From Winogradskyella arenosi (lineage in GTDB: Bacteria > Bacteroidota > Bacteroidia > Flavobacteriales > Flavobacteriaceae): a stretch of DNA of 64,000 nt. A program made the translations under genes and the position numbers. This document shows positions 9,417 to 16,854 of the stretch, piece after piece. Position 1 is the first letter of the stretch. The number at the start of each line of letters is the position of its first letter. Location of the stretch: the NCBI RefSeq assembly GCF_003337305.1, contig NZ_QPJO01000003.1, positions 310,001-374,000 of the forward strand. The letters run 5' to 3'. The notes under the pieces are model-generated. The model saw nothing but the letters and a program-made list of their open reading frames with translations, did no database searches and was not told where the DNA came from.

Positions 9417-9432
9417 TATGATAATTATCATA
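9417..9432. promoter_or_regulatory. FNR/CRP-type palindromic operator between hemN and the YceI gene
   Basis: TATGATAATTATCATA is a perfect 16-bp palindrome. Its core TGAT-N4-ATCA is the half-site and spacing used by FNR-family oxygen regulators (TTGAT-N4-ATCAA). It lies 50 bp upstream of hemN, a classical FNR target, and 88 bp upstream of the divergent YceI gene. A Fur-like reading of the AT-rich palindrome is the main alternative. Confidence 0.6.
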
Positions 9433-9519
9433 ATCAAAAAATCATAGCATTGAAGAATCACAAAGAGCTTGCTTTACACTATAGAACTACTTAACTTTAC
9501 TCAAAATTAAATTTAAGTC

Positions 9520-10149
9520 ATGAAAAGCACAAAATTTTTAGCAGTATTGGTTATTCTTACCTTAGGATTAACATCTTGTAAAGAAGAAAAAAAAGAAGTC
9601 AAAACAGAATCGACTGAGACGATAGATAATGCGGTTAAATACGTTATTAAACCCAATGCCACTTCTGTAAAATGGACGGCTTATAAAACCACTGAAAAAG
9701 TTCCTGTAGGTGGTGAATTTTCAACTTTAAATTTTGATGCTAAAGAAGGAGCAACACCTCAAGAAGCTTTAAATAATTTAGAATTTGCAATTCCTATTGA
9801 AAACCTTTTTACTAAAGATGAGTCTAGAGATTTAAAAATAAAAACTTCTTTTTTCGGTAGCATGTTGAATACTGAATTTATAAAAGGTAAAATAAAATAT
9901 ATTGATAATGCTTATGTAGCATCGATTACAATGAATGGTGTTACTGCAGATTTACCTTTAGAGGTTTCAATTACAGATGAAAGACGTGTGAGCCTAAAAG
10001 GGGTTATGCAGTTAAAAGACTGGAATGCATTAGGTGCCTTAGAAGCTTTAAACAAAGTGTGTTTTGATCTTCACAAGGGTGCAGATGGTGTAAGCAAAAC
10101 TTGGGAAGAAGTTGCTATTGAAGTAAATACGTATTTACGTGATAAATAA
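9520..10149 (+). CDS. YceI-family lipoprotein
   Basis: A 209-residue exported lipoprotein. The signal peptide ends in the lipobox LTSC with lipidated Cys20, followed by a Lys/Glu-rich linker. Residues about 42-205 form a YceI-like domain (a lipocalin-like barrel that binds polyisoprenoid or other amphiphilic ligands), beginning YVIKPNATSVKWTAYKTT, the typical YceI opening. The ligand is unknown. It is divergent from hemN and shares the intergenic palindrome. A possible -7 element TAACTTTA lies about 25 bp before the start. Confidence 0.85.
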   Translation: MKSTKFLAVLVILTLGLTSCKEEKKEVKTESTETIDNAVKYVIKPNATSVKWTAYKTTEKVPVGGEFSTLNFDAKEGATPQEALNNLEFAIPIENLFTKDESRDLKIKTSFFGSMLNTEFIKGKIKYIDNAYVASITMNGVTADLPLEVSITDERRVSLKGVMQLKDWNALGALEALNKVCFDLHKGADGVSKTWEEVAIEVNTYLRDK

Positions 10150-10255
10150 GGAAAGTTTTTAAGCTGTTGTTTTACATACGCACGTAAGACAATTACCATA
10201 TGAACTAACTTTTTTTTCGATTGAGTTCTTAAAACTTTGCGTACTTAATTAATTT

Positions 10256-10295
10256 GGGATTGCTGTTAAATCATATTTAATAGCAGTCCCATTTT
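10256..10295 (+). terminator. strong hairpin with U-rich tail, YceI terminator or sodC leader attenuator
   Basis: GGGATTGCTGTTAAAT (10256-10271) and ATTTAATAGCAGTCCC (10275-10290) form a 16-bp stem with two G-U pairs and a 3-nt loop, followed by ATTTTTA. It lies 107 bp after the YceI stop and 60 bp before sodC. A promoter-like AAACTTTGC just upstream (about 10233) would put the hairpin inside the sodC leader instead. Confidence 0.7.
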
Positions 10296-10349
10296 TAGTA
10301 ATGGGGCTGTACAGCGCAATTATTAACGCAACATAAAATAAGAACACTC

Positions 10350-10931
10350 ATGAAAAATTTAAAATTTTTAATCCTCGGTCTTTCCGTGATTGTAGCAACC
10401 GCATGTAAAGACAACAAGAAAGACAATGAAACGGTACAGGAAACTGAAGTTGAAGTTATTGAAACCCCAGAAAAGACGGCAACCAAAATATCGGTAACTC
10501 TAGCGCCAAAGAGTGATAGTGATGTTTCAGGAACAATCCACTTTACTCAGAATGATGATAAGGTCACTATGGAGGGAACCGTTACCGGTTTAGAAGAAGG
10601 TAAGCATGCCATTCACATTCACGAAAAAGCCGATTGCTCTGCTGCAGACGGGACCTCTTCTGGTGGGCATTGGAATCCTACAGGACAACCACATGGCGCA
10701 TGGGGAGACGAAGCCGGTTATCATAAAGGCGATATTGGAAATTTAGAAGCCAATGCTAACGGACGTGCAACAATTACTAAAACAACGGACGAATGGTGTA
10801 TTGGATGTGGTGATCAAACCAAGGATATCTTAGGGAAAGCCGTTATTGTACATGTTGGTGTCGATGATTTTAAATCGCAACCTTCAGGTGATGCAGGCTC
10901 TCGTATAGGCTGTGCTGGAATTATAGAATAA
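10350..10931 (+). CDS. sodC: Cu/Zn superoxide dismutase, lipoprotein
   Basis: Periplasmic or outer-membrane-anchored superoxide dismutase of 193 residues. The signal peptide ends VATAC with lipidated Cys19. The copper/zinc ligands are recognisable in order: HIHE, GGHWNP, the zinc-loop HGAW and GYHKGD, then VIVHVG. The disulfide pair (ADCS and IGCAG) and the active-site Arg in GSRIGCAG are present, as is GDIGNL. An extra EWCIGCG loop (about 150) carries two further cysteines. It detoxifies superoxide outside the cytoplasm and sits beside oxygen-related genes. Confidence 0.95.
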   Translation: MKNLKFLILGLSVIVATACKDNKKDNETVQETEVEVIETPEKTATKISVTLAPKSDSDVSGTIHFTQNDDKVTMEGTVTGLEEGKHAIHIHEKADCSAADGTSSGGHWNPTGQPHGAWGDEAGYHKGDIGNLEANANGRATITKTTDEWCIGCGDQTKDILGKAVIVHVGVDDFKSQPSGDAGSRIGCAGIIE

Positions 10932-10958
10932 TTGTAGTACATTTACAATAAAAAAACT

Positions 10959-10974
10959 AATTGTTAGAACAATT
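10959..10974. promoter_or_regulatory. palindrome upstream of the ECF sigma gene
   Basis: AATTGTT-AG-AACAATT is a perfect 7-bp inverted repeat 51 bp before the sigma factor start and 27 bp after sodC. It has no U-run, so it looks more like a protein-binding site than a terminator. The GAAC inside it could also be part of an ECF -35 element used for autoregulation. Confidence 0.3.
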
Positions 10975-11025
10975 GCGGTGATTTTCTTCCCCATTCTGCG
11001 AAAATTCTAAGAAAATGACCTAGCA

Positions 11026-11553
11026 ATGGAAGTAGAACTCCTAGTAAAACAATTTCAAGATAAAAACCATAGCGCCTTCGAGGCGCTTTATGGTATGTAT
11101 AGTAAAAGCATACACGGTATTATTTACAATATTGTTAAAGACAATGCCATCGCAGACGAAATTACGCAAGATGTGTTTATAAAAGCATGGCACAAATCAG
11201 AGACTTACTCGTCTAAAAAAGGGCGCTTTTTTACATGGATTCTCAATATTGCGCGCAATGCAGCAATAGATAAAACAAGGTCTAAAGCCTTTAAACAAAA
11301 GAGACAAAACCTTAGTGCCGATAATTTCGTAGATATTATAACCAGCCATGATAATTTAGACCACAGTACCGATGCCATTGGCATTAAAAATTTTGTAACC
11401 CAATTAGGTGAAAAATGTAAAGCTGTTATTGAACTCCTTTATTTTAAAGGTTTCACTCAAAAAGAAGCTTCAGAAACGTTACAAATGCCAATTGGTACGA
11501 TTAAAACGAGAAATCGGAACTGTATACAACAATTAAGAGAGATGGTATTATAA
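11026..11553 (+). CDS. ECF-type RNA polymerase sigma factor
   Basis: A 175-residue sigma-70 family protein with the two ECF regions. Region 2 spans about 20-88 and includes ADEITQDVFIKAWH and the GRFFTWILNIARNAAID recognition helix. Region 4 (about 125-172) is a helix-turn-helix, YFKGFTQKEASETLQMPIGTI. It is followed after 1 bp by its likely anti-sigma factor, so the pair is presumably co-transcribed and autoregulated. The stimulus is unknown; adjacency to sodC suggests, but does not prove, oxidative or envelope stress. Confidence 0.93.
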   Translation: MEVELLVKQFQDKNHSAFEALYGMYSKSIHGIIYNIVKDNAIADEITQDVFIKAWHKSETYSSKKGRFFTWILNIARNAAIDKTRSKAFKQKRQNLSADNFVDIITSHDNLDHSTDAIGIKNFVTQLGEKCKAVIELLYFKGFTQKEASETLQMPIGTIKTRNRNCIQQLREMVL

Positions 11554-11554
11554 T

Positions 11555-12355
11555 ATGGATATTAAAGCATACATAGAATCAGGGATTTTAGAATTGTACG
11601 TTGCAGGACAACTTTCTGAAAACGAAAATCAGGAGGTTTATGAACTGTTACGACAACATCCGGAGCTCCTACAGGAAGTTTTAGAAATTGAAGCGGCTGT
11701 GCTTAAGCTTACCGCGGCGGCATCACCAGGTGCTCATAGTTTTGAAGCAATTAAAGCCAACTTAAAAGACGCTAACAATCCTAAAGTGGTGAAGTTAGCT
11801 CCGAGAAAAACCAATTGGTTGGCTTACACCGGATGGGCAGCCTCTATAGCCTTGGCGGCAGGTTTCTTTTGGACCTTAAATCAGAAAAACGATTTAGAGC
11901 AACAACTACAAACCGCAGATATTGAAAACCGTTATTTAGAAACTCAGATTGAAACCGCAAAATCTGATTTGGCAACCACTAAAAATTTATTAGACATCCT
12001 TAGAGATCGAGATATTATTAGCGTACCCTTGGGAGGCCAAGGGAATTATGCTTCAAGTTTCGCTAAAGTCTATTGGAACAAATCGGATAATACCATCTAT
12101 CTAGATGCTGAAGGTTTACCCGACGCCCCTGAAGGTAAGGTATGGCAGGTTTGGTCATTAACTTTAAATCCTCTGACCCCTACTAGTTTAGGGACCATTG
12201 ACGATTTTAATAGCGATACCAATAAGATTTTCACTATGGCTAATGCTAATGAGAGTCAAGCCTTTGGAATTACTTTAGAACCAGAAGGCGGAAGCGAATC
12301 ACCAACCATGGAACAACTTTATACGCTAGGTGTTGTAGAGGTCAACCCTTCCTAA
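11555..12355 (+). CDS. RskA-like membrane anti-sigma factor
   Basis: A 266-residue protein. The N-terminal cytoplasmic part (about 1-85) resembles an anti-sigma domain that would bind the sigma factor encoded just upstream. One membrane helix follows (about 88-108), then a predicted coiled coil (about 108-150). The extracytoplasmic anti-sigma-K domain has the typical WQVWSLTLNPLTPTSLG segment (about 207-223). It lacks the Cys/His zinc motif of the ZAS group, so redox sensing through zinc is unlikely. Control probably involves regulated proteolysis (known for the family; inferred here). Confidence 0.9.
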   Translation: MDIKAYIESGILELYVAGQLSENENQEVYELLRQHPELLQEVLEIEAAVLKLTAAASPGAHSFEAIKANLKDANNPKVVKLAPRKTNWLAYTGWAASIALAAGFFWTLNQKNDLEQQLQTADIENRYLETQIETAKSDLATTKNLLDILRDRDIISVPLGGQGNYASSFAKVYWNKSDNTIYLDAEGLPDAPEGKVWQVWSLTLNPLTPTSLGTIDDFNSDTNKIFTMANANESQAFGITLEPEGGSESPTMEQLYTLGVVEVNPS

Positions 12356-12371
12356 ACCGGATAAATACAAT

Positions 12372-12406
12372 AAAAAAAAGCCAACTAATAGAGTTGGCTT
12401 TTTTTT
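12372..12406 (+). terminator. Rho-independent terminator of the sigma/anti-sigma operon
   Basis: AAAAAAAAGCCAACT (12372-12386) pairs perfectly with AGTTGGCTTTTTTTT (12392-12406) around a 5-nt loop. It begins 17 bp after the anti-sigma stop. Confidence 0.92.
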
Positions 12407-12439
12407 ATTTTTATAACACATACAGAACGTTTTATACAA

Positions 12440-12466
12440 AAAAGCTCCACCATTGGTGAAGCTTTT
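12440..12466 (-). terminator. Rho-independent terminator of the beta-helix gene
   Basis: AAAAGCTCCACC (12440-12451) and GGTGAAGCTTTT (12455-12466) form a stem with one mismatch. Read on the minus strand it ends in a T-run and lies 22 bp after the stop of the secreted beta-helix gene. Confidence 0.75.
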
Positions 12467-12487
12467 ATGGGCTGTAATAGCGTTTTA

Positions 12488-13960
12488 TTATTGGATAACT
12501 AATTTCTGAGTCATTTTGGTTGTGCCTCCTTTAAACTCTAAAATATAAACCCCTGTTTGTAATTGAAGTGCTACAGTTTGATCGCCTACTTGTAGTTTTC
12601 TTTTCGTAATTAACTTACCATCTATCGTATAGATATGCATAACGTTAAAAGTGGTATTACCCGCAATATTTAAAACATCGGTAGCAGGGTTCGGAAAAAC
12701 TTGTAGGGTCTGAGCCGCAACATCATCAACACTTAAAAATCCACAATTCACAGGATCAAAAGTTACTAAACCTAACGTTGAAATATCATTCGCATGAACA
12801 ATTACAGCTTCAGCATCGGCTAAAGTATTCGGTGTATTTTCTTCATCCCAACAGTTATTCATTGCCATAAGCGCATTCCCCGTATTGTTATAAAGCGCAT
12901 AGGTTGTTCCGCCATTTCCATTTTCTGAAAATACATTTTGTCCCACATTGTCTACACCATCACCTAAATTAATAGACGCTTCATCAATGACGGTAATTCC
13001 CCAAAGGTTACGTCTAATTTCATTTCCGCTAGCTATAACGTTCATCGTTGCTGAAGGCGAATTAAGTGAGATCCCACTTCCTCCTAAATTAGGACTTCCT
13101 TGGGTATCATTATCTTCAATAATATTGTTTCTAATATAAGCAAACGAATTGCCTCCTAATATAGAGATCCCGTAACGGTTGTTGTTGATAATATTATCAT
13201 CAATAATAGCATTAATGGTAGCTCCGAAAAAGTTAGACACGGCAATAGCGCCAACCTGATCTAAGGCACGGTCTCCAATAATGGTATTCTGAATAATTTG
13301 TAAAGGTGACGATGCTAAGGTTGTCCCAAGGTTAATTTGAGGACGGTTGTTATTCGTTTGGTTATTTCCTTCAATATAATTATTAAAAATATAAGGTGAT
13401 ACATCACTATTGGCTCCAGAACTAATAGCTGGAGTATCATTAAAGGTGATGGTATTATTGGTAATCTGAGCTTGCCCTCTAGACAATGCGATAACCCCTC
13501 CTGTTGCAGCACCCGAAACATTATTTGTAATTAAACAATTATCAATACTAAAGGTTTCTGTAAGCACACGAAGTCCACCACCATACTGAATTGTGGCATT
13601 AGAAATGGTGATAACTGAAAGTTGCTCAAAACGGAAACCTTCGTACGGCATCGCAGGATCAATAGCGGTAAAAACAACATTATCAGCGCTAACGGTAAAG
13701 TTCCCCGATACGCTGATTAAAACATCAGCACCAATTTCAATTGTAGCATCTGATGCAATCAACAGGGCATCGGAAGCCGCAATGCTCAAATCATCCGTTA
13801 GGGTGTAAACACCATCGGAAACTGAAAGGGTTGATGGACTTAAAGCCACCAAATCGTCTAAGCTATAAGTTACACCTGTATCAGGTGTTGTGTAGCCTTG
13901 TGCCACGAGCATACTTATGATACCAAAGTTTGCAAAAAGAGTAAGTAATAGTTTTTTCAT
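12488..13960 (-). CDS. secreted right-handed beta-helix protein with T9SS sorting domain
   Basis: A 490-residue secreted protein. The signal peptide (about 1-20, ending MLVAQ) is followed by a domain that repeats Asn-rich turns such as NNTI, NNYI, NNII and GNEI at about 20-25-residue spacing (about 100-360), the hallmark of parallel beta-helix (PbH1) repeats. The C-terminal 75 residues are a type A T9SS sorting domain beginning VFPNPATDVLNI and ending KMTQKLVIQ. It should cross the outer membrane through the gliding-type secretion system and be released or anchored. Beta-helices of this kind often bind or cleave polysaccharide, but no catalytic residues were identified. Confidence 0.85.
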   Translation of the reverse strand: MKKLLLTLFANFGIISMLVAQGYTTPDTGVTYSLDDLVALSPSTLSVSDGVYTLTDDLSIAASDALLIASDATIEIGADVLISVSGNFTVSADNVVFTAIDPAMPYEGFRFEQLSVITISNATIQYGGGLRVLTETFSIDNCLITNNVSGAATGGVIALSRGQAQITNNTITFNDTPAISSGANSDVSPYIFNNYIEGNNQTNNNRPQINLGTTLASSPLQIIQNTIIGDRALDQVGAIAVSNFFGATINAIIDDNIINNNRYGISILGGNSFAYIRNNIIEDNDTQGSPNLGGSGISLNSPSATMNVIASGNEIRRNLWGITVIDEASINLGDGVDNVGQNVFSENGNGGTTYALYNNTGNALMAMNNCWDEENTPNTLADAEAVIVHANDISTLGLVTFDPVNCGFLSVDDVAAQTLQVFPNPATDVLNIAGNTTFNVMHIYTIDGKLITKRKLQVGDQTVALQLQTGVYILEFKGGTTKMTQKLVIQ

Positions 13961-14333
13961 GTTTAAAATTGATTTTTTAGTGCCTCTAAATTAAAGGAAT
14001 TATCAATGCAAACGAAATTAGATCCCTATTTTTATAAGAAAACGATTACAAAATAAGCAGTCTTCGAGAAGTACGACTTCAGAAGCTTTGCTATAGTTCT
14101 TACTCCCCTAACCCTTGGTTATATATGTATAATTAAAGCCCATGACCGAGGGAATTATCTTGAAGATGTTAAATCATTTTAACGCTTTTCCTACAATTTA
14201 ACAACTCTCGTAATGCTTTTAACAAACGGTATTAAAGTCACGTTAAGAGGCCTTTAAAATTCGATATCGACCTCATATCTTTTTATCTTAGTAGTGAATT
14301 CAATGAATAATAATTTTAAAAATAATATCACAA
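13961..14333. other. intergenic region between divergent genes
   Basis: The 373 bp contain no convincing coding sequence. A TATCTTTT element (14276-14283), close to TAnnTTTG, precedes the DJ-1/PfpI gene by about 50 bp. Near 14060-14085 the motif CTTC..GAAG occurs twice in succession. No terminator or mobile-element signature was seen. Confidence 0.4.
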
Positions 14334-14894
14334 ATGGAAAATTTAAATAAGAAGACCGTTGCAATTTTAGCAACAAACGGATTTGAGGAAAGTGAGTTAA
14401 AAGAGCCAATGCAAGCTTTAAAAGAAGCCGGAGCAGACGTTCATATTATCTCAGATGTTTCAGGTAAAATACGCGGGTGGGAAGACGGAAATTGGAGTAA
14501 CTCCTATGATGTTGATAAAACTTTAGAAACAGCATCACAATCGGACTACAATGCCTTAATGTTACCAGGTGGGGTTATGAATCCGGATACCCTACGTCAA
14601 AATAAGGATGCTGTAAATTTTGTAAAATCCTTTTTTGAACATAAGAAGCCTGTTGCAGCAATTTGCCACGCCCCTTGGTTATTAGCAGAAGCTGATGTGT
14701 TACAAGGACGAAAAATAACATCTTACGCCTCTATTAAGAAAGATTTGATTAATGCAGGAGCCGAATGGGAAGATAGCGAAGTGGTTGTAGATCACGGTTT
14801 AGTAACGAGTAGAAATCCTAACGATTTACCAGCATTTAATGCAAAATTAGTTGAGGAAGTTTATGAAGGTAAGCATCAAATGCAAACGGCGTAA
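14334..14894 (+). CDS. DJ-1/PfpI-family protein (class I glutamine amidotransferase-like)
   Basis: A 186-residue protein of the PfpI/YhbO branch. The nucleophile elbow is AAICHAPW with Cys111-His112, and the conserved Glu is in GFEESE (about 18-19). Family members act as glyoxalase/deglycase-like or chaperone stress proteins; older annotations call them proteases. It is a single-gene unit with its own terminator. The function here is known only to family level. Confidence 0.9.
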   Translation: MENLNKKTVAILATNGFEESELKEPMQALKEAGADVHIISDVSGKIRGWEDGNWSNSYDVDKTLETASQSDYNALMLPGGVMNPDTLRQNKDAVNFVKSFFEHKKPVAAICHAPWLLAEADVLQGRKITSYASIKKDLINAGAEWEDSEVVVDHGLVTSRNPNDLPAFNAKLVEEVYEGKHQMQTA

Positions 14895-14914
14895 ACCTTT
14901 GATATTTATAAAAT

Positions 14915-14947
14915 AAAAAAAGCGAACTTTAAAAGTTCGCTTTTTTT
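14915..14947 (+). terminator. Rho-independent terminator after the DJ-1/PfpI gene
   Basis: AAAAAAAGCGAACTTT (14915-14930) and AAAGTTCGCTTTTTTT (14932-14947) form a perfect stem. The flanking A and T runs make it usable from both strands, so it may also serve the convergent immunophilin gene. Confidence 0.9.
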
Positions 14948-14992
14948 ATGTCCGTACTCAACCGTTAAGCTAAGTAGTATGGTTAAGGGGTC

Positions 14993-15925
14993 TTATTTTG
15001 TCCCCATTAATTCAACATCAAAGACTAAGGTTGCATTAGGAGGAATAACGCCACCAGCACCAGCAGCACCATAAGCCAAATCACTTGGAATCACAAAACG
15101 TGCTTTATCACCAACGCTTAATAAACAAATTCCTTCATCCCAACCTGGAATCACTTGACCTACTCCAACTTGAAAATCTAAAGGTGAATTTCTTTTATAA
15201 GACGAGTCAAAAACAGTACCATCTGCTAACTGTCCTTTGTAGTGTACAGAAACCATATTTCCTTTTTCTGCTTTTTTACCCTCTCCTTTTTGGATAATTT
15301 TATAACGTAAACCAGAAGCTGTTTCTTCAAAACCTGCAGCTAATTTATCTAACTCTGCTCTTGCAGCTTCACGCTCTGCAGCAATACGCTTTTCGCGAGA
15401 ACCTTCAAAAGTTCTAAAAGCTTCAACCGCGTTAAAGTTTTCAGCAGCATCACCTTGTCTTACTATTTCTAAGCTTTCAATCTGATCGCCTTGAGCGATA
15501 ACATCAACAACATCTTGTCCTTCAACAACATTTCCAAAAACAGTATGCTTGTTATCTAACCAGTCTGTTGCAACATGTGTAATATAAAATTGACTTCCGT
15601 TAGTTGCAGGACCAGAATTAGCCATGGCTAAAACTCCAGGACCGCTGTGTCTTAAATCAGGATGAAATTCATCATCAAACTTATACCCAGGATTTCCGGT
15701 TCCGGTTCCTTGTGGACATCCCCCTTGAATCATAAAATCTGGAATAACTCTGTGAAATTTTAAACCATCATAATAAGGTGTCCCTTGTGGCTTTACTGCG
15801 TTTTCTAAATTCCCTTCTGCTAAGGCAACAAAGTTACCCACTGTTCCAGGAGCTTTTTCAAACTCTAAATTTACTAATATCTCACCTTTTGAAGTGTTGA
15901 ATTTTGCGTATAAACCGTCTTGCAT
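14993..15925 (-). CDS. dual-family peptidyl-prolyl isomerase (cyclophilin-FKBP fusion)
   Basis: A 310-residue cytoplasmic immunophilin joining two unrelated folding catalysts. Residues about 5-165 are a cyclophilin ([13 protein letters not shown], then [15 protein letters not shown], with the catalytic Arg in FHRV). Residues about 200-310 are an FKBP domain ([26 protein letters not shown] and a PSDLAYG-type loop). A charged helical linker (about 165-200) separates them. No signal peptide is present. Such cyclophilin-first fusions are known from flavobacteria. It is monocistronic with a clear promoter. Confidence 0.95.
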   Translation of the reverse strand: MQDGLYAKFNTSKGEILVNLEFEKAPGTVGNFVALAEGNLENAVKPQGTPYYDGLKFHRVIPDFMIQGGCPQGTGTGNPGYKFDDEFHPDLRHSGPGVLAMANSGPATNGSQFYITHVATDWLDNKHTVFGNVVEGQDVVDVIAQGDQIESLEIVRQGDAAENFNAVEAFRTFEGSREKRIAAEREAARAELDKLAAGFEETASGLRYKIIQKGEGKKAEKGNMVSVHYKGQLADGTVFDSSYKRNSPLDFQVGVGQVIPGWDEGICLLSVGDKARFVIPSDLAYGAAGAGGVIPPNATLVFDVELMGTK

Positions 15926-15949
15926 TGTGTGTGTTTTTATTTAAAGCTG

Positions 15950-15957
15950 CAAAGATA
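15950..15957 (-). promoter_or_regulatory. -7 promoter element of the immunophilin gene
   Basis: On the minus strand this reads TATCTTTG, an exact match to the Bacteroidetes TAnnTTTG element, 24 bp upstream of the start codon. No convincing -33 TTTG was found at the usual spacing. Confidence 0.65.
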
Positions 15958-16025
15958 GTGAATTGAAAGTTGAATACATAAGGCAATAAGTTTAAAGACG
16001 CTAATTAAAAATCGATCCCTAAGCA

Positions 16026-16085
16026 TCAGTTTAAGTAACATTTAAATTGAAGCGTAGTGAAGATTTATAGGTTGTATCGAGAACC
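16026..16085 (+). repeat. degenerate dispersed copy of the CGTCAGTTCGAGTG...TATCGAGAAC element
   Basis: The right half (GAAG..GTGAAG, then GTTGTATCGAGAACC) matches the element that forms the nearby array. The left end is decayed (TCAGTTTAAGTAACATTTAAA). It is about 60 bp, as in the intact copies. Confidence 0.7.
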
Positions 16086-16178
16086 GTTTAAACCCACCTC
16101 ATATAAATCACTGCTCCCTAACTGAAAAACAAATCCCTTTTTTAATATATTATATCGAAAAGACTATGTACCAACCAT

Positions 16179-16218
16179 GGTTCTCGATACACCTCCTACG
16201 TCGGCACTCGAACTGACG
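16179..16218 (-). repeat. short inverted copy of the same element
   Basis: It reads GGTTCTCGATACA at the left and CACTCGAACTGACG at the right, exactly the two element ends in reverse orientation. The interior is shortened to about 13 bp. Confidence 0.8.
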
Positions 16219-16267
16219 AAAAAGTACAAGACAACCACAAGAAACAATCAAAAAACCACAACCACCC

Positions 16268-16329
16268 CGTCAGTTCGAGTGACATTTAAATCGAAGCGAA
16301 GCGAAGATTAAAATGGTGTATCGAGAACC
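16268..16329 (+). repeat. intact 61-bp copy of the dispersed element
   Basis: It begins CGTCAGTTCGAGTGACATTT, contains GAAGCGAAGCGAAG and ends GTGTATCGAGAACC. The length equals the core of the tandem array downstream. With its two neighbours it gives a plus/minus/plus cluster, like bacterial BIMEs. The rest of the 456-bp gap (15926-16381) shows no gene. Confidence 0.85.
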
Positions 16330-16381
16330 TCAAAAATTGGGCAAGTAAATTAATAATCTTAGTTTTGAAAAAAACTAAACA

Positions 16382-16840
16382 ATGGCATTTTCAATAGCAC
16401 AACTTTTCGGTAATAAAACTTCTAAATCTCAAGATTCTATTGAAGCCATTATAAATGATGTCGAAAACAACCCATTCGGAGTTGCCGAAACAAACGTTTT
16501 ATTTGCAGGACTTAATGAATTAGGAGGCTACTACTTTTTTCAAACCGTAATTGTTGGTGACTTAAATGTAAAATGTAAAAAAGGAGCACAGCTAACGTTC
16601 ATTGGTGATGGTTTTAAACTGAAACTCGAAGCCGATATGCCTGAGTTTGAATCTGAAAGTTCAGACGTTAAAGGACGCTATGTCACTAAAATCGATTTTC
16701 AGATGGAACAAAGTGACGTTGAAAAATTAGAAATAGCCACTTTACAAAAAATTCAATTGAAAGTTAAAGAACAGGATTTGTCTTTTGCTAAATATGTGGT
16801 ACTTGAAGATTCAGAAGCCCATAACAAAGAAGAGGAATAG
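16382..16840 (+). CDS. conserved-looking hypothetical cytoplasmic protein
   Basis: A 152-residue protein without signal peptide or membrane helix. It is acidic, with an alternating pattern suggesting a beta-rich fold in the middle (about 45-135) and an acidic KEEE tail. I do not recognise the family. The codon usage and a clean ATG suggest a real gene. It stands alone between dispersed repeat copies upstream and the 121-bp tandem array that begins 15 bp after its stop, so its flanks are entirely repetitive. Confidence 0.7.
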   Translation: MAFSIAQLFGNKTSKSQDSIEAIINDVENNPFGVAETNVLFAGLNELGGYYFFQTVIVGDLNVKCKKGAQLTFIGDGFKLKLEADMPEFESESSDVKGRYVTKIDFQMEQSDVEKLEIATLQKIQLKVKEQDLSFAKYVVLEDSEAHNKEEE

Positions 16841-16854
16841 AAAAACTCATCTCA

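Noticed and set aside
9417..9432. Fur box as the preferred reading of the palindrome
   Set aside because: The sequence shows some GATAAT-like hexamers, but the TGAT-N4-ATCA spacing and the hemN context fit an FNR-type site better. Fur remains only a secondary option.
7158..13960. Plus-strand frames inside hemN (8007-8228) and the beta-helix gene (12948-13139, 13593-13808)
   Set aside because: They are shadows of well-supported minus-strand genes, lack family similarity and start signals.
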